DNA of 64,000 nt from Meandrina meandrites (lineage: Eukaryota; Cnidaria; Anthozoa; Scleractinia; Meandrinidae): NCBI GenBank assembly GCA_963693305.1, contig OY855913.1:4026001-4090000 (forward strand), written 5' to 3'. Within the stretch, counting starts at the first letter, position 1; the number at the start of each line of letters is the position of its first letter. The notes beneath the pieces are model-generated. The model was not told the DNA's origin. It did no database searches and worked only from the letters and a program-made list of their open reading frames with translations. The position numbers were made by a program, and so were the translations under genes. Shown in pieces: positions 1-23,398 of this stretch.

Positions 1-46
1 GTTATTCTGATACAAATTCACAGCAAGTAAAAAGCTGTTACTGTAC

Positions 47-10044
<9,998 letters not shown>

Positions 10045-13000
10045 CGTGAATGTTCGGCAGCAACCAAGCAAAGCTAAGATGGCGTTTTGACGTTAGGGTG
10101 GTAAACTCCAGCAGCTTTCAGTGCGTGCAGATCTTCTTCCTTTAAGCTTTTTGCATTACAGATAAAATTGATGAAAGAGAAAACGGCATCGTCTGTTCTT
10201 GTTTTTGACTAAACGTGGCATTAAATGGAAATTTGTTTCCAAACTTTGCGAAGTCCAGAAGTCACCGGCAGGACGCCATCTTGTATCCAAGGAGCATTAG
10301 TCTCCAACCCTCCTCGGCCATATGCCCACACTTCACGCGCGTGAGTTCAACGCACGCGAAAATAATCTCGCGCGATAGTTCAAGAGATCGTCTGCCCAGA
10401 TGCTGTTGATTATTTATTAAATCAAGGGATGTTTCTAAAAAGAGTGCACAAGAATTTTATTTGTCCATAATTACGTATCAATCCACAAAAAAATAAATAC
10501 GATTGAAGGCATTTGACTCGAGATTTTTCAATAACCTAAAGGAAGTACATGTACTCACAAAATTCGAGCAGCTCGTTTATACATATTAGATGCCAATGGC
10601 TTTCCCCGAGTAGGGAATAGTAATTAAATCCTGCAACTTGATTGGCTGCGAGGTTAAAATTGTTCTTCTTTGCGTTATCAGTTTATGGTTTTTTTTTAAT
10701 TTCAGATAATTAAAGTCCTAGCGATTTGGTGTTTGAACTTTTCTTGAGCATTCACCATGTCGGGAAACAAACTAAGATGATAAAGTTAGATTATTGATAT
10801 TTTGTTTTTCGTAAGCAAACCATTTTTGCTGGTGGCATTTTTACGTATTGCTTCAAGGTTGTATGCATTATTCCACCCTTAGTTACTCTAGTATGCATAT
10901 ACATGTAGGTGCCCAACACACGGCTGAGGCAGAAGCTCAAAACGAAGCCCAATGAATGACAGAAGTCTATAACTATAAAACAGTGTTGAGTAGAGAAAGT
11001 TTTGAAGATTTTTTCTTCAAGTCAAAGAAAATTCTTCTGTTTAAGAGCTCGCTATTAACGAGCGTTCCTCCCATTAAATTTTTTAGTAAAAGAAAGCAAT
11101 TAACACTTCAACATTCATTCAAAAGTGCTTTACTTCATGATAAATACTTTTCTTAACACTTTTTAAAAGCCCCAATATCCACATACAAATTCTCCTGACT
11201 TATCACCAACATTTTCTTGAAGTATAAGATGGTTATTAAAAGATCAAAGCAATTTCCCTTTTGTCAGTGATCATTTTATTAATTCTCATAACCTTTTGTC
11301 TTGATTAAGTGTTGATACCGTGAGGAGAATTTTGATGTTGATCACTCTTGGGACCTAAAGGGTTAATAAAGCTTTGCCTGGTTGTAGTGATTGTTTGAGC
11401 GCACGTAGATACTTTCACAGGGGAGAAATTCAACTACGCGTTACGCTTGTTAGCGTTACGTCAATACGCGTGTCGAATCGTGCGTAAACGTGATCTTGAC
11501 GTACTTCGTTATTCGTTGCCGCAAGAGGAGGCGTTGTATATGCAAACCTACGAGTTGTTAAGTACCGACAATGATTGAACTTTCACAATAGATGCATTTT
11601 ATATGTAATTACCACGCTGCCTATAAAATAATCATTTCTAAAAATGAATCTTTTCTATATCTCATTTCATATTTGAATGGATCGCAGATGTTTCTAAATT
11701 TGCCATCATCGTAAAAAGTTTCTAATTAGTAACTCCAAAAAGGCAGCAGCGCCAAATAAATGTTGTAAAGGCCGTAAAATATATAATACACACGACATGT
11801 AAACCCTGGTGTGTTTTTTAAATGAAACTTTTCCCTCAGGGCGCAATTTTTCCGTTATTGAAAAATCGTCCTGTTATGAATAATGAATGCGTTTGAAGTT
11901 TTAATATGCACTATACTGATTTATCCTGGAAATTAAAGGAAGACGTTATTGGCATAACACAATGTGGAACTTTCTATATATTTTGGGAAAAAGTTTCCGG
12001 GACGTCTAGCGAAAAACTGTGTGGCATAGATTTGAAAAAAAAGCACATACTTCGAGTTCCCATGGAAAAAAAAACACAGATCACCACATACTAAATAACA
12101 GCAAATTATTTTCGGCCATTCAGCTCCACTTTGCTTTTTTCGCGCAAAAGTAATTTACAGAACAAAGAGGTTAATGTAAATTGATGGGAAAAATACAGGT
12201 GGTTTTAGCTTCATTTATAGCATCACTAAAATCACCTTTTGTGTTAAATGTTTTATCCCACGCTCTGAAACATTTTAAAATTAGGAAACGTTTTGTTGCC
12301 AACGACAGATTCGCTTAGTCCTGTTGTAGTGAACATTGCTTCGCTTCGGACTAAATCGCTCCACGTAAATATGAAAGGTAAGTACATTGAATGTTTCAAC
12401 CTTTCTGGGCGCAGTCTGATCAATTTTATTAATCCTTTTTGCAAAGAAAAGTTCGGAAATGAAGCATCCCTCTAGTGAATCGATGGAAAGAATATTTTTA
12501 AAATTCTAGAACGGAAATACGTTTTTAAAGCTTGTTTACTGATTCAACACTGACATATGTAAAAGGCAATCGGTGTCCAGTCCTGTGTTTCGGCTATTCA
12601 GTATTTTTTGCTATTGCAAAATATTCACAAATAGAGTATGGAGTTTTCATTTGGTTGATTTTAATTTTTTTTTCTGCATTTATTAAAGCTAAGTATTTTC
12701 AGTTAGCGATTGCCAAATTTAGGTGCCCCAGCCTTTTGGTCTTTATCTTCGAAAACAACGTTACTTTTACGGAAAATCTTGTCGTTCGCGGGTTGCTTCT
12801 CGGTTTGCGCCGGATTCGTCAAGTCAAAACAAATGTATGTACTATACAGTCATATGCTGGATTAAACCTCTCTTCTTTGGAAAGCAAATGTAAATTTGGG
12901 GGATATTAAAAAATGCTTCTTAATTTTCATAAGAGTAAAAAACGTTAGTAGCATCATAGGTTTCAACGGCAGTTTATGAAAACCTCCTACCTATTTTTTT

Positions 13001-14726
13001 TCTAATTAACGAAATGTCTTTATCAGAAAAGTCGTTCAATAGCCTGATGGATGTTACAAAAACATGGGTCAAAATAGTTAATGTTAAAGAATTCCTGCCA
13101 GGAAATGTCTTAATCCGACAAACAACAAGAACTTCAGTTATTGCAAAACGATTTCACGACGTGGGATGCACTTGTTGCGAATTTTTGTAAAAGACCCGCC
13201 GATTTCCGATCGGATTTGAAAAATACTACTTTAAATGGTGGCAACTCACAGCAGGGAATCCTTAGAAATGGGAAGTTAAAAGTTTGCTAAAGAAGGATTA
13301 TTTAAGGATCCCTTGAAGCTGTGAACTGTAATCATACATCGATAGGCAATCTCATAAACAAGATAAAGGGGTGATAATGAGTATTTAAGTTCATGTAAAT
13401 GGTGATGTGCAGTCGAGAATCACTAGGTTATTAAGATAGTCTGTTCATTGTTTGGCTTGAATTAAACACAAGAAAACTGAAGAAATTTCTGAACTACACG
13501 GCCGGGTCAGAAATTGTTTTGTTAGTGAGATGCATGATTAAGAGATCGACACGAACGTTACCCACGCCTTTAACGACAAGTTGATGATTGAGTTATGTGG
13601 GATGTGAGTCTCATTGGTACTTGAAGCATGCATGCTTGATTGTGACACTTAGTTTCCATCGCCGTCTTAATCCAAAGCAAACAAACAAACAAACACAAAC
13701 AAACCAACCAACCAACAAATCATCGAACGAAGCCAACAACAACAGATGTGAGAAAATCATTTACACATTTCATAGCAATTCTACAAACTTTAACCAGTTT
13801 CATTTTCGTCTGTTTACTGCTTGTTATACTTTCCATCAAAAGTTATAGCATAACTTTGAGGCGTGTGCTCTGATTGGTTAATTTAGCGTATTATTTACTC
13901 ATGAGTGGGCGCTGATAAATAATGCCTTCAACTTGAGAGCGTCCCGCCCCCATACTAGGGAAAAGGTCCTGGGAACGAGGTTGTGATGTGACACCATATG
14001 GCGATAGCGATCAACGCAGAAAAAAGAAAGTGCAACTACTTCACTAGACTTGTTCCAAGTCGCTCATATATTCTTTGTCCGTCGACAGAGTTATTTGAAC
14101 AGATCGTTTACAAAAAAGTGAAATAAAACCGCACGTTTAAGACCGCAAGGAATCTATCAGTCCGTGCATGTTGGCACGCGACTGCGTTCGGCTCGTTCCA
14201 CTATCAGCCGCCATTTTAATTTTGAAGTCTGTGCGCGCCCTCCGTATCTAGCGGTCTACTGCGAATTCAAACGGGCAACTTTGAACAAGTCTTCTACTTC
14301 ACGAGTTTTTTCTAGTCTTTTTTGATACGCTTTGAGAGGATTTTTCCAACTTTCTTTAGGGCCTGAGCAAACTCAGAAAACGCTGTAACTAGTTTGTCCA
14401 TATCACATTCAATTTTCGTTCTCACTGTCTTTCTATGATGTAGATACACATTAGACTTTCCACAAGCCGTCTTCTTCTGAGCAACGAACTCGCGAGAAAA
14501 TGGACTTTGAGAAAGTCTGTGATACATACATGTATACGTTTGCACTTCTCCGAATTTGTCCGTATGAAATCTTAATGCATAACGATGTAACGAAAAAATT
14601 ACGAAGTCCAAGTATTCAGTCCTTTGATTGTGTTATTTGGCATGCGTATCAATTTATCTTGATCATTATTCTGGCTCTATGCGATCGATAACGGCTAATC
14701 TTTTACTTCTTTCAATTTTTCTTTAG
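10045..14726. other. Intergenic stretch, no supported gene
   Basis: It begins with the upstream region of SANBR and ends at the splice acceptor of the Glu/Arg-rich gene. It is AT-rich, and its longest frame (125 codons at 12532-12909) shows no family resemblance, no splice context and low-complexity hydrophobic content, so I read it as chance. The missing first exon of the Glu/Arg-rich gene should lie in its right part, but I could not pick one. A CAAA/CCAA simple repeat is at 13677-13722. Confidence 0.6.
13677..13722. repeat. AAAC / CCAA microsatellite
   Basis: Short run of (CAAA)n passing into (CCAA)n. Nothing else is visible around it. Confidence 0.85.
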
Positions 14727-15691
14727 GCGTAGCGCTTATCCAAGCATACCTACTGTTTTCGGTGTTCATACTGGTCTCGTCAGCGCCTTTTGAAAGCGAG
14801 ATTCGCGTCAGGGAAAATGAAGAAGAAGACCTACCTCCGATGATTCCTGCACAGAGAGAAGAGAACAGCGTGCGCGATGAAGAAAATCGGGAAACGGAGG
14901 AACGAAAATTAGCTGACGAAAATGAAAGCATATTCCGTGAGAAATTTGAGCGTCCACTGTTCGAGGAAAGTGCAGAAGATTTCTTTAAAACTCTTGAAAG
15001 GGAGCTTGCAATGAAATCAGACAAGAGGGAAAGTAATCTTGAAGAAGAAAACGCAAAGGAAGCGGAGGAGGAAATGGAAAGAGAACTTCCTGAAGAGGAA
15101 GAAAGATCTGAAGAAAAAGACTCAAGAGAACTCGAGGAAGATGAAATGGAAATGCTTAACAGGGAGCTGGAAAGAGAGTTCGAAGAAAAGCTGGCGCGGG
15201 AACTGGCTGAGAAGGAGAAAGAGCGAGAATTCCCCGAAAGAGATGAAGAAATGGAACTCTGGAACAACCCTGAAGAAGAGTACGAGAGAGAAGAGCACGA
15301 AGAAGATCCAGCGTTGGCACACAAGAGAGAAGCTGAAGAAGAAGAAGAAATAAATTTTAGAAGAATGCTGGCAGACCCCGATGAAGAAAATCCTGAATCA
15401 GAGGAAAGTTTAGACGAAAATCGAGAAGACCTGAGAAAGCGAGCGAAACACCCTCCCAAACACATGCGTGAACTGGAAGCCGAGAGGGAACGTGAGCGCT
15501 TTGATCACCATGGAAAAAAGGAGCGTGAGCGTGAGGAGTTCAGAGAGAGACAGCGCGAGCGAGCCCTTGGAAGTGGCAGGAAACTCCACGAGAGGGAAAT
15601 GGAGGGGCGCAAACAGCGTCAGGAAATAGGTTCCCATGGGGCAAGGCGAGAGGAAAGAGAACGGTTCCGGGTGAGGGCCCGTGGCGAGTAA
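14727..15691 (+). CDS. Secreted Glu/Arg-rich low-complexity protein, terminal exon
   Basis: I do not recognise a family. The exon opens after a good acceptor (TTTTTCTTTAG, ending 14726) and stays open for 320 codons to TAA at 15689. Its first residues form a signal-peptide core (VALIQAYLLFSVFILVSSAP); an in-frame stop upstream of the acceptor shows that the initiator Met must sit on an earlier exon ending in phase 1, which I could not find. After the signal the protein is almost entirely Glu, Arg, Lys, Leu and Asp, with heptad-like EEE/ERE blocks and basic pairs (DKR, RKR). The last third changes to Arg/Glu/His/Gly-rich. It could be an acidic extracellular-matrix (for corals, perhaps skeletal-matrix) protein or a coiled-coil protein; this is inference from composition. 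AATAAA occurs at 15859 and 15871. The strand opposite carries a long Ser-rich shadow frame. Confidence 0.72.
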
Positions 15692-15858
15692 GAAACTGAG
15701 ACATGATCACTGTATAATGTTTCTCTTTTGGTAATATATATCTACTCAAACCTTGTCAACATTATATAAATTCGCTTGTTTGTAGTAGAGCATCAAATAT
15801 TGTCACTGAATTCATGCGCTGGAAAGGAATGACAAGACAATCTGTTGACGAATACTCT

Positions 15859-15876
15859 AATAAACGACACAATAAA
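15859..15876 (+). promoter_or_regulatory. Polyadenylation signals of the Glu/Arg-rich gene
   Basis: Two AATAAA hexamers (15859 and 15871), about 170 bp after the stop codon. Confidence 0.6.
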
Positions 15877-16458
15877 AGATGTAATGAATTCACTCGTTAT
15901 TTTTTCTCGTTTTGAAGAAGGGGTGCCACGGATGATACATTTTGAAAAAAATACGATCTAAATTTTAAATTTAGGGTTTTTCTTCTCTCATAGTAATCAC
16001 TTTCGATCTTGTTTAGTTCATATTTTTAGCCTTCAAAAAGTTCCTTAATAAAACTTTGCTTCGCCACGGCTATTTTACACCACTGCTGATAAGATTGGAT
16101 TGTGGCCATGAACAAAATTGTTATTCTCCTGATCTTTCTTATTTTCATGCACGACTTTGAAGAATTCGATTTATTTACTATGATATCAAATAACCGCGCA
16201 TTGCACCGGCACCTTAAAATAGATTTTGTGCAACACTAAGAAGTTTCGTATCTGCTGATTACAGTTATTTCATACCTTCAGTAGTTACGACTGAAGGCTC
16301 CTTTTTCGGGACAGAATTCTGTGGAATTACATATTTTGATTTTTACCGTACAGGATAGTGCGTATGAACGAAATTAAAATGAAAAGAAAACTGGTACTTT
16401 TTCAGTTTTTTTATTGTATGGCATTCGCCAAACAGTGAAGAATACGTCACAGTCCATG

Positions 16459-16464
16459 TTTATT
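16459..16464 (-). promoter_or_regulatory. Polyadenylation signal of the WSC-like gene
   Basis: AATAAA on the minus strand, about 55 bp past the stop codon at 16518. Confidence 0.6.
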
Positions 16465-16517
16465 TAAAGCTTGACTGTTGAGTGGCAGTCCCTGTTGGTT
16501 TCGCCACAGTTGTCCTT

Positions 16518-18552
16518 TTACTCGGGTACTGAAAAGAAATATAATTAAGAATTAATTAATTAAGTGAAACTCAAAGGCTGAGATACATACAAATTCTGGA
16601 ACGCACAGAGCGCCTTTTCAGGGATTACACGACCATTTTCCGTAAACTGTTTGAATATTGAACTCAGTGATCTTTTCATCAGGCCTAGGCGTTCCCTGGA
16701 AAGCTTGGTTGAGTTGCTACTAAGCCAAGTTGCCGTGGATTTGAAGCGTTTTAAGACGGGGAAGAAAAACGTGACCATGTCCAATAACACAGACGCTGCT
16801 AGTTACGACACTTTGGACAAATGGCATATTTTCTTTTCCGTTCTCCTTCCCTACAATACTTGCAAACCAGCATTGGAAGCGCAGGGGAGAGTCGAACTTG
16901 TCCCATTATATGTGTCTTCTATTGTAGTTTAATGCATTTTTGTGTACTTACAGTCGAACTTGTAGACATAGTTGTGCCATGCTTTGCCGACCATGTCGTT
17001 ATAGCAACCACGAGGATTCGAGCCATACTGGTTGTAAGTCAGGTCGGCTTCCTCACCACCCCAGCATTCTCCATAATACTGCAATCCAAAATACTGCTGG
17101 CCTGTGTACAAACAAAATAAAACAATTACCATTTCATTATGATTGCCAAATGTCCCTTGTCCTTTACCCAATCAAAACGCAAAAGCAATGTGACGTACGC
17201 TAGTATTTTCGAACTGTAGATGCAGGGGTGCGACCTTGCAAACTGTCCAAGACTACGATGTAGAGGATTTTAGTGGCTTTTTTCCACTGATCTAGACGTG
17301 AAGGGTGCAAGCCCCATCTCCACCTAAGTCAGAAACACCCGGGTATATAGATTTGGGTATAAACGAATCGTTGAGGCAATCTGAAACATCCTAGAGAGGT
17401 GGTACACCAGCGATAAACCAGCACCCCATTATGGGAGTAGGTAAATCGTGTAATCATTAATTTCCTCAATTAAGCAAAATCACCATTATGCCATGCCGTT
17501 TTCTTTTAACGTTAACATAAATGTATGCCACCGACTCACGTTTGTTCATAGCTTCATCGGCACATTTCTGTACAGTCTTGGACAAGTCGGACCAATCGAT
17601 GGTTCCTCGAAAGTTCTTCAGCAGCTGGGGCATGGCTCGTGGGCGGGGTCTATCTCTAAAACAGCCAACAGGGACGAACTTAAAATCTGAAATCAAAAAG
17701 ATTAATTCCGATTAGTTAGAAGAAACTTACAGTCTTTGTGTTTCGGTCGTCCGCCAAACATTAGTTACAAGCTGCCGAGACGTAACAATATGTAACTTTC
17801 AACGAAATTCTGGAAACTGCTGTTCGATTTCTTAACAAATTGGTAAGAGTGCAGGTTTTCTTAGAACTTTAAACTTCACTTTGGAAACAGATTAAAAAAT
17901 ACTGTTGCGTTACATGAAGCATGAAGTGGTACATATATATTTACCGCTTACCATCAGGAACAGGCTCAAGAGGTTCTTCTGTTGGCTCGACTTCTAAAAC
18001 GTAAAACAAGTAAAATTGAAACAAGCAATGCAAACTCTCCCTTTCAATTAAATATGCTCATTTAAATTCGTTTTTGGTAACATAGGGCATTGTTTAATTA
18101 AGAAGACAATTTGCTGGAAAATCTGTTGTGTAAATTCAGAACTGAAAGTGCGCGCAAGAAAGACAAACAGGATGGAAGACAGTTAATTAAAAGAAAATGG
18201 AACTCGGATGCAGGAGACCATGCCGAAAAGTAGCTGTTAGCTGACGAACACAACACGATAGGGGCTAAAAAATCGAAAGCAAACGACCGAGAAAAGAGCA
18301 CAAACGATCAAAAGAGATCGAGAGGAAGAATATTTAACAAAACGCCGAAGAAAGATAGTGGAAAAAGATAAATATAATGGGAAATTAGAGAAATCAAAGA
18401 GATATATTCCGATCTTTTCATATGTGACGCGCAGTAAATTTGCTAACTAACAAGCAGTACTAAAAATTATCTTGTAGAAGATCAGACTTACCGTCCTCAA
18501 AGCTTCGACAGGAGATAAAAGGAATCACGAAAATAAGAATCCACAGCTTCAT
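16518..18552 (-). CDS. Small secreted WSC-like Cys domain protein (136 aa, complete)
   Basis: Five exons on the minus strand: 18492-18552, 17952-17993, 17540-17686, 16952-17101, 16518-16528. Every intron is GT-AG, all in phase 1, and the total of 411 nt closes on a stop. Residues 1-17 are a signal peptide (MKLWILIFVIPFISC). An acidic Pro/Glu linker (about 19-37) follows, then one compact domain with Cys at 43, 76, 96 and 116: VGCFRDRPRPRAMPQLL, then DWSDLSKTVQKCADEA, then FGLQYYGECWGGEE, then RGCYNDMVG and a final NYVYKF strand. The order resembles the WSC / carbohydrate-binding-like domain common in cnidarian secreted proteins; that assignment is from the pattern only. Symmetric phase-1 introns fit an exon-shuffled extracellular module. 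It is convergent with the Glu/Arg-rich secreted gene. Confidence 0.88.
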
Positions 18553-20999
18553 GGTTTCGTTTTTCCTGAATTGTTCAGTGCTATCTCCGGGAACTGAATC
18601 CGCAAGTAGTGATTGCTTTAAAGCCGAACATTCTCTGAGATGGGCTTTTATACGCTTTTACTGAACGTGGGAAGAAATGGCAGAACGTGCCATGGTTATT
18701 AAACACTTTGTTAGTTGAAATTGGAGTTTTGTAAATATTATATTTATAAACATGCCCATTTAAAGATTCTGTGCGTTTAAATAAATATATTTAAGACAGT
18801 ATTATAGCCTTAGCTCTGGATTTTTTTGTTCATTAAGCAATCCATTAGATAAAATCTGTATTCGTCGTACGAAGCTTGTTTTAAAAGTGCAAATAGGCAA
18901 ACAGTAAAGAATGGTCTTAACATGAAATCACAGGACGATCGAATAACGTACGAAATAATTCTCTTCTTTTTTTTTTTCGCTTTCTCTAGTTTAAAAAAGG
19001 CCTGTAATCTAGAAAATACTAAGTTATGGTCTAAATAGCTATGGCTTCGCGTTTGTTTTTATCTTAATTCGTACCTGAATCTGAAAACCTGACGAACGAA
19101 CTCATCATCGATGTGGGGTCGGAGTTCGTCAAAATTAAAAAAAAATCGCCAGCGAGAGCCGAAAAACGCGGAACCTGCACACAGGCCGCTCAAAAAGACT
19201 GGATTACGCAACGGGTCTTTAAAGCCATTGTTTACCTTCCAATAAGCCGTTCAAGTCAACATCGACAAAATGTACATATTGTTCTTTCTGTATCAATTAA
19301 CGGAAACTTGGTAAAAGATCTTAATGGATACGAGACAAAGCAAGAGCGCAAAATGTTAGTTCATTATTTACCAGCTATTAGATTATTGAGATTGATGTAT
19401 ACTTTCGAATTTCAGGGTTAGAACGGCAGGAAACTACGAGAACGCCGCGTTATTTTGAAAGGAATAACGAAATTGTTCTGACTGACTGCCGCTCTATTTA
19501 GTAACGAAAACGAAATCAATTTTATACATTGCGAAACTCAAGGCAATTTGTTTGTGCTATCAACAAAGATCGAGCACTTGTTTAGCTTTGGCAGAGCGGG
19601 TGAACTTTGTCAACCGGCCAAATATCTGCTCTGCAGTTGGTTGCGTAACATGTGCGATAACTTGGATTCGCCTTTTCGCCAGCAAATATGACACTGAACT
19701 ATGTACTATAGTATAGCAGTAAAGAAATAAAAAATAAGCTTTTCTTCACACTGATATGGAAAGATATTATAACATGACAAGACCACTCGTGTCAACAATG
19801 TGTTTTTAATGTACGTGCAAATTGCACGTTGCACGTACTTTTTTATTTTTTAATTAAAAACTCTGTAATTCAAGAAGGAAAAATAAAAGCTAACAGAGTT
19901 CAAGGGCATCAATTGCATCAATACCACAGATGTTAGTGTCTCATGGCTTGATGGTTTATTTCTAGCACCAGAAAAGGTTTTTTCCTTTGGGACCCAAGAT
20001 GACGCCTTACTTTATCTGCTGTTAAAGTAAGGTGACTGACTTTTTATCACAAGATTTTCATTTTTGTTGTAAAATGCCTTTAAGGTCCCCCTGAGACAAT
20101 CTGAATAAAGGCAGTTGAAGTTCTCTGTCAGTAATCCTGCAAATTAAAGCAAAACGCAAAGAACAAATTTCAATCAGTGTGTACATAAACACGTTGCCCT
20201 AGAACATGCATTTGCTATGAATTTGTTCCTAACGTGTCATACTAATGGCTCAAAACCCATTTCAATAAATGCAGTTTTCACAGAAACTACATTGTAAACA
20301 CGAGTTTCACCCGCTCAATGCAAAACATTTCGTTTTCTTTATAGTGCCTGTTTCAGGGGTAACTAACGAAAAAAAGAAGAAATAGAACTCAAATTTACAA
20401 TCGTTAATTTCTGTCTACGGCATCGTTTTGAGGCAGTACTCGTAGTGAAGCCTGCGAAGGCAGAAAGATATCCGACGGATAGGCAACGAACGATCGCATA
20501 CTTCCCACTCCACTGACCCTACAAAAAATGATGGAGGCTTCTAGCAGCCTTCTGGCTGAATTCCATCTGCGTTCGTAGGCATTTTGATAAATAAGTTTTA
20601 CTTGCGGATTTCTGGTTAGCTGCAACTTAATGGGCCATTTTAGGGAAATGAGTGTTTGTGTCCTTAAAAAAACATTTCCTGCCTAGTTTGCTTCCGTTTT
20701 TATTATCCATGCATTGCGTGCCGAAATTGAAATTTTCTATACTGGAAACTGTGCTCTTGACACAAACACTGTCCTGGTTTGGTCTTGGTATTTGAACTAT
20801 TAAATTACTTTTTAGTGCGTTAGGGTCGGGTGAACATTATTGGACGAATCAGAGAACACGTCGGAAAACAGAGGTTTTCTTTAAAACGAGAAGCAAAAGG
20901 CGGCATAGCGCGCAGAATGAATTAAAAGTAAACGTTTTAGGGAGTTTTAGTGTCAGTGAGTAAACCACATAAAAAAGAAATCACGACTACAAATATGTG
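18553..20999. other. Intergenic and SVOP 3' flank, no supported gene
   Basis: No gene is visible. A 102-codon frame at 19113-19421 has no recognisable features. Near 19811-19838 a short imperfect palindrome built on GTACGTGCAA/TTGCACGTAC is present. TTTATT near 20698 (AATAAA on the minus strand) could end the SVOP transcript about 300 bp after its stop. Confidence 0.5.
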
Positions 21000-23335
21000 T
21001 TATTTGATCGTTGTCTTCCTCACTTGTAATGCTCGTCCTCTGGTCTCAATGGGCAGGAGAAGCACAGTGACTATGCCCAGAACGGAAAATCCGCTGTACA
21101 AACTAAGTGATAGCAGGATGGATTGAGGCATCAGAACCTGAAGAAGAAACGTGAAAACAAAAAAACACAGCTACACGAATATGCCGGAGACAACAGTCTT
21201 GATAAAACTTTGTGCCTTTAATGTTAAGTCACTATGTTTGGTTTAGAGAGCTGCATCAATAGTAGCTGCTTGTCCTTAAATCTGCCGCTAATTGAGTTAT
21301 CTTTTATGCCTTCGTCCCCAACACTTGGAAGGGAAACACAAGGTGTAGATAAGAATGTTTGCAACAGAGCATAAACAACGAAAGTTTACGAGGGTTGCTC
21401 AAAATTATTACTCCAAAAAGACAGATTCACAAGAGCATGTCTTGTGATAAAGAGTGAAGATCGAGTGTTTTGCTTTTAGAATTTGTCACTTTGCCTAAAC
21501 GTAAGAACTTTTAAGAGGTTTGGAAACTGGCTAATGAAAAAATGGCTTAAAAATTCCAATGACTTATTGAGTTTCTACCTCGCCATCAAGAATGTCAACT
21601 GATAAAAGGCAAAATTCATGTCATCACTGACAGATGGCATTCACCCAAGCTAGCCCCGCTTCCAGTCCTAAATCTCTAAAGGAGAGACACTATCTCGACC
21701 CCGAAATGACGTTTTGATTGGAACTTATTGTATGTGAAATTCATGCGTATGCATGTATAAGCGTCTACCAAGAATACACACGGATTATCTGAATCTCTTC
21801 GGTGGCTTGAATATCGAGGCTTGTTTACTTTTTTTTACTCACCATAGCAACAAAAGGAGTTATCATGCATCCGATCCTTGCTGCACCGGAACATGCTCCT
21901 AAGCCGATACCGCGCATGCTCGTGGGGTACACCTCCGGGGTGTACACATAGCCGCACATGTCAGCAATACTTATGAACAGGCGAGAGCCATACAAAAACA
22001 GCGTCGTGGATAAACGACTAGTGAAGGAAAAGAAGAACGCTTAGAGTTTGTTAGCGAAAGGCTGCAATTCGTACAAAAGAGCTTCTTATTTTGGCAAAAG
22101 TGAAAAAGTGTATGGGACCAGCATATAGTTAGGGATCTGAACATGCAATTGGTGTCTGGTGCATGACTTTTCGGTAAAGGAAGAAAATCAATGGATATTT
22201 GAAAACTGGAGTTAAATTAATAACAATAAAATATAATCGTTTGTCTCACGATATAGTCACTTGCACTTGCACAATGTTATTACTAAGGCAAAATCTTTGT
22301 TCTGGTATATGTTTAGCATCAGTTTCAGAGCACAAACAGATGTCTAAAAAAAGGCAGTCATCGGACGGGCCTGATAGTGGCTCTCGCAAGGTCTCACATG
22401 AATGGCTCGCGTACCCTTTGTGAGAATAATAGATCAATCAACAGGAACAATAAGCAGCTGCTGCACTAGAGGACCAGTAGAATTAAAAGCCTACTAGAGC
22501 AGCTACGTTAAATACTACTGCATAGGACAAGCATTCTATACTAGAGTAATATTTTCTAGCCCAGCAGTTTCAGTATTCGTAGTTTCCCCGGGGAAAATTC
22601 TCTCCAGTAATATTTTAAGATTCATGATGAAAGGGTTGAACGAGAATGGCTGGCAGTACTTACCTTTTTGTGCAAATAAACAAGGCTGCTAGGAAAATAG
22701 CGCTTCCTAAGAAAGCCACAAATTGAACCATTTTTCTACCTATTTTATCCACCATGAAAAATATAAATACTAATCCTACAAGATAAAATAGCAAAATAAA
22801 CATATCAATTAGTAGTTATAGTCTATATAAAATTCTAAGAATAGCATGATCTTCATAAGGACCCCATAAGTTGCAATTTTACCCGAGATAGGTTTTCGCT
22901 TTTCAAACAGAGCTGAGTACCTTATAACCATGTCACGTCTACACTTTTCACTGTCGTATTTTGGGATGTGGGAGATCCCCATATAACAAGGCTGACGAAC
23001 ACTAGGGAGCTTGCAGCTAGTGCACTAAACATGAACAAGGACGGTTGGCCGAATTGAGGCAATTTTCATTAAAAAGTACGCGAATCCACAATGTAGCTCA
23101 TTCAAGTGAAATGTTGTAAGATACATACATACATACATACATACATACATACATACATACATACATACATACATACATACATACATACATACATACATAC
23201 ATACATACATACATACATACATACATACATACATACATACATACATACATACATACATAGACTTTATTTTCTCTCGAATTTTAGAGTAGCTTGTAATATA
23301 AATATTAGTAGCTAATATCTTCGAGAAATATAATC

Positions 23336-23398
<63 letters not shown>

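Noticed and set aside
12532..12909. 125-codon frame with hydrophobic stretches
   Set aside because: AT-rich intergenic DNA, no recognisable domain, no splice partners; expected by chance at this base composition.
14695..15465. 256-codon Ser-rich frame on the minus strand
   Set aside because: It is the exact antisense of the Glu/Arg-rich exon: GAA/GAG codons read backwards as Ser/Phe codons. No signal, domain or splice context.
19113..19421. 102-codon frame
   Set aside because: No signal peptide, domain, or exon structure; nothing in the surroundings supports expression.
23025..23315. Met-Tyr-Val-Cys and Ile-His-Thr-Tyr repeat proteins
   Set aside because: Pure translation of the ATAC microsatellite.
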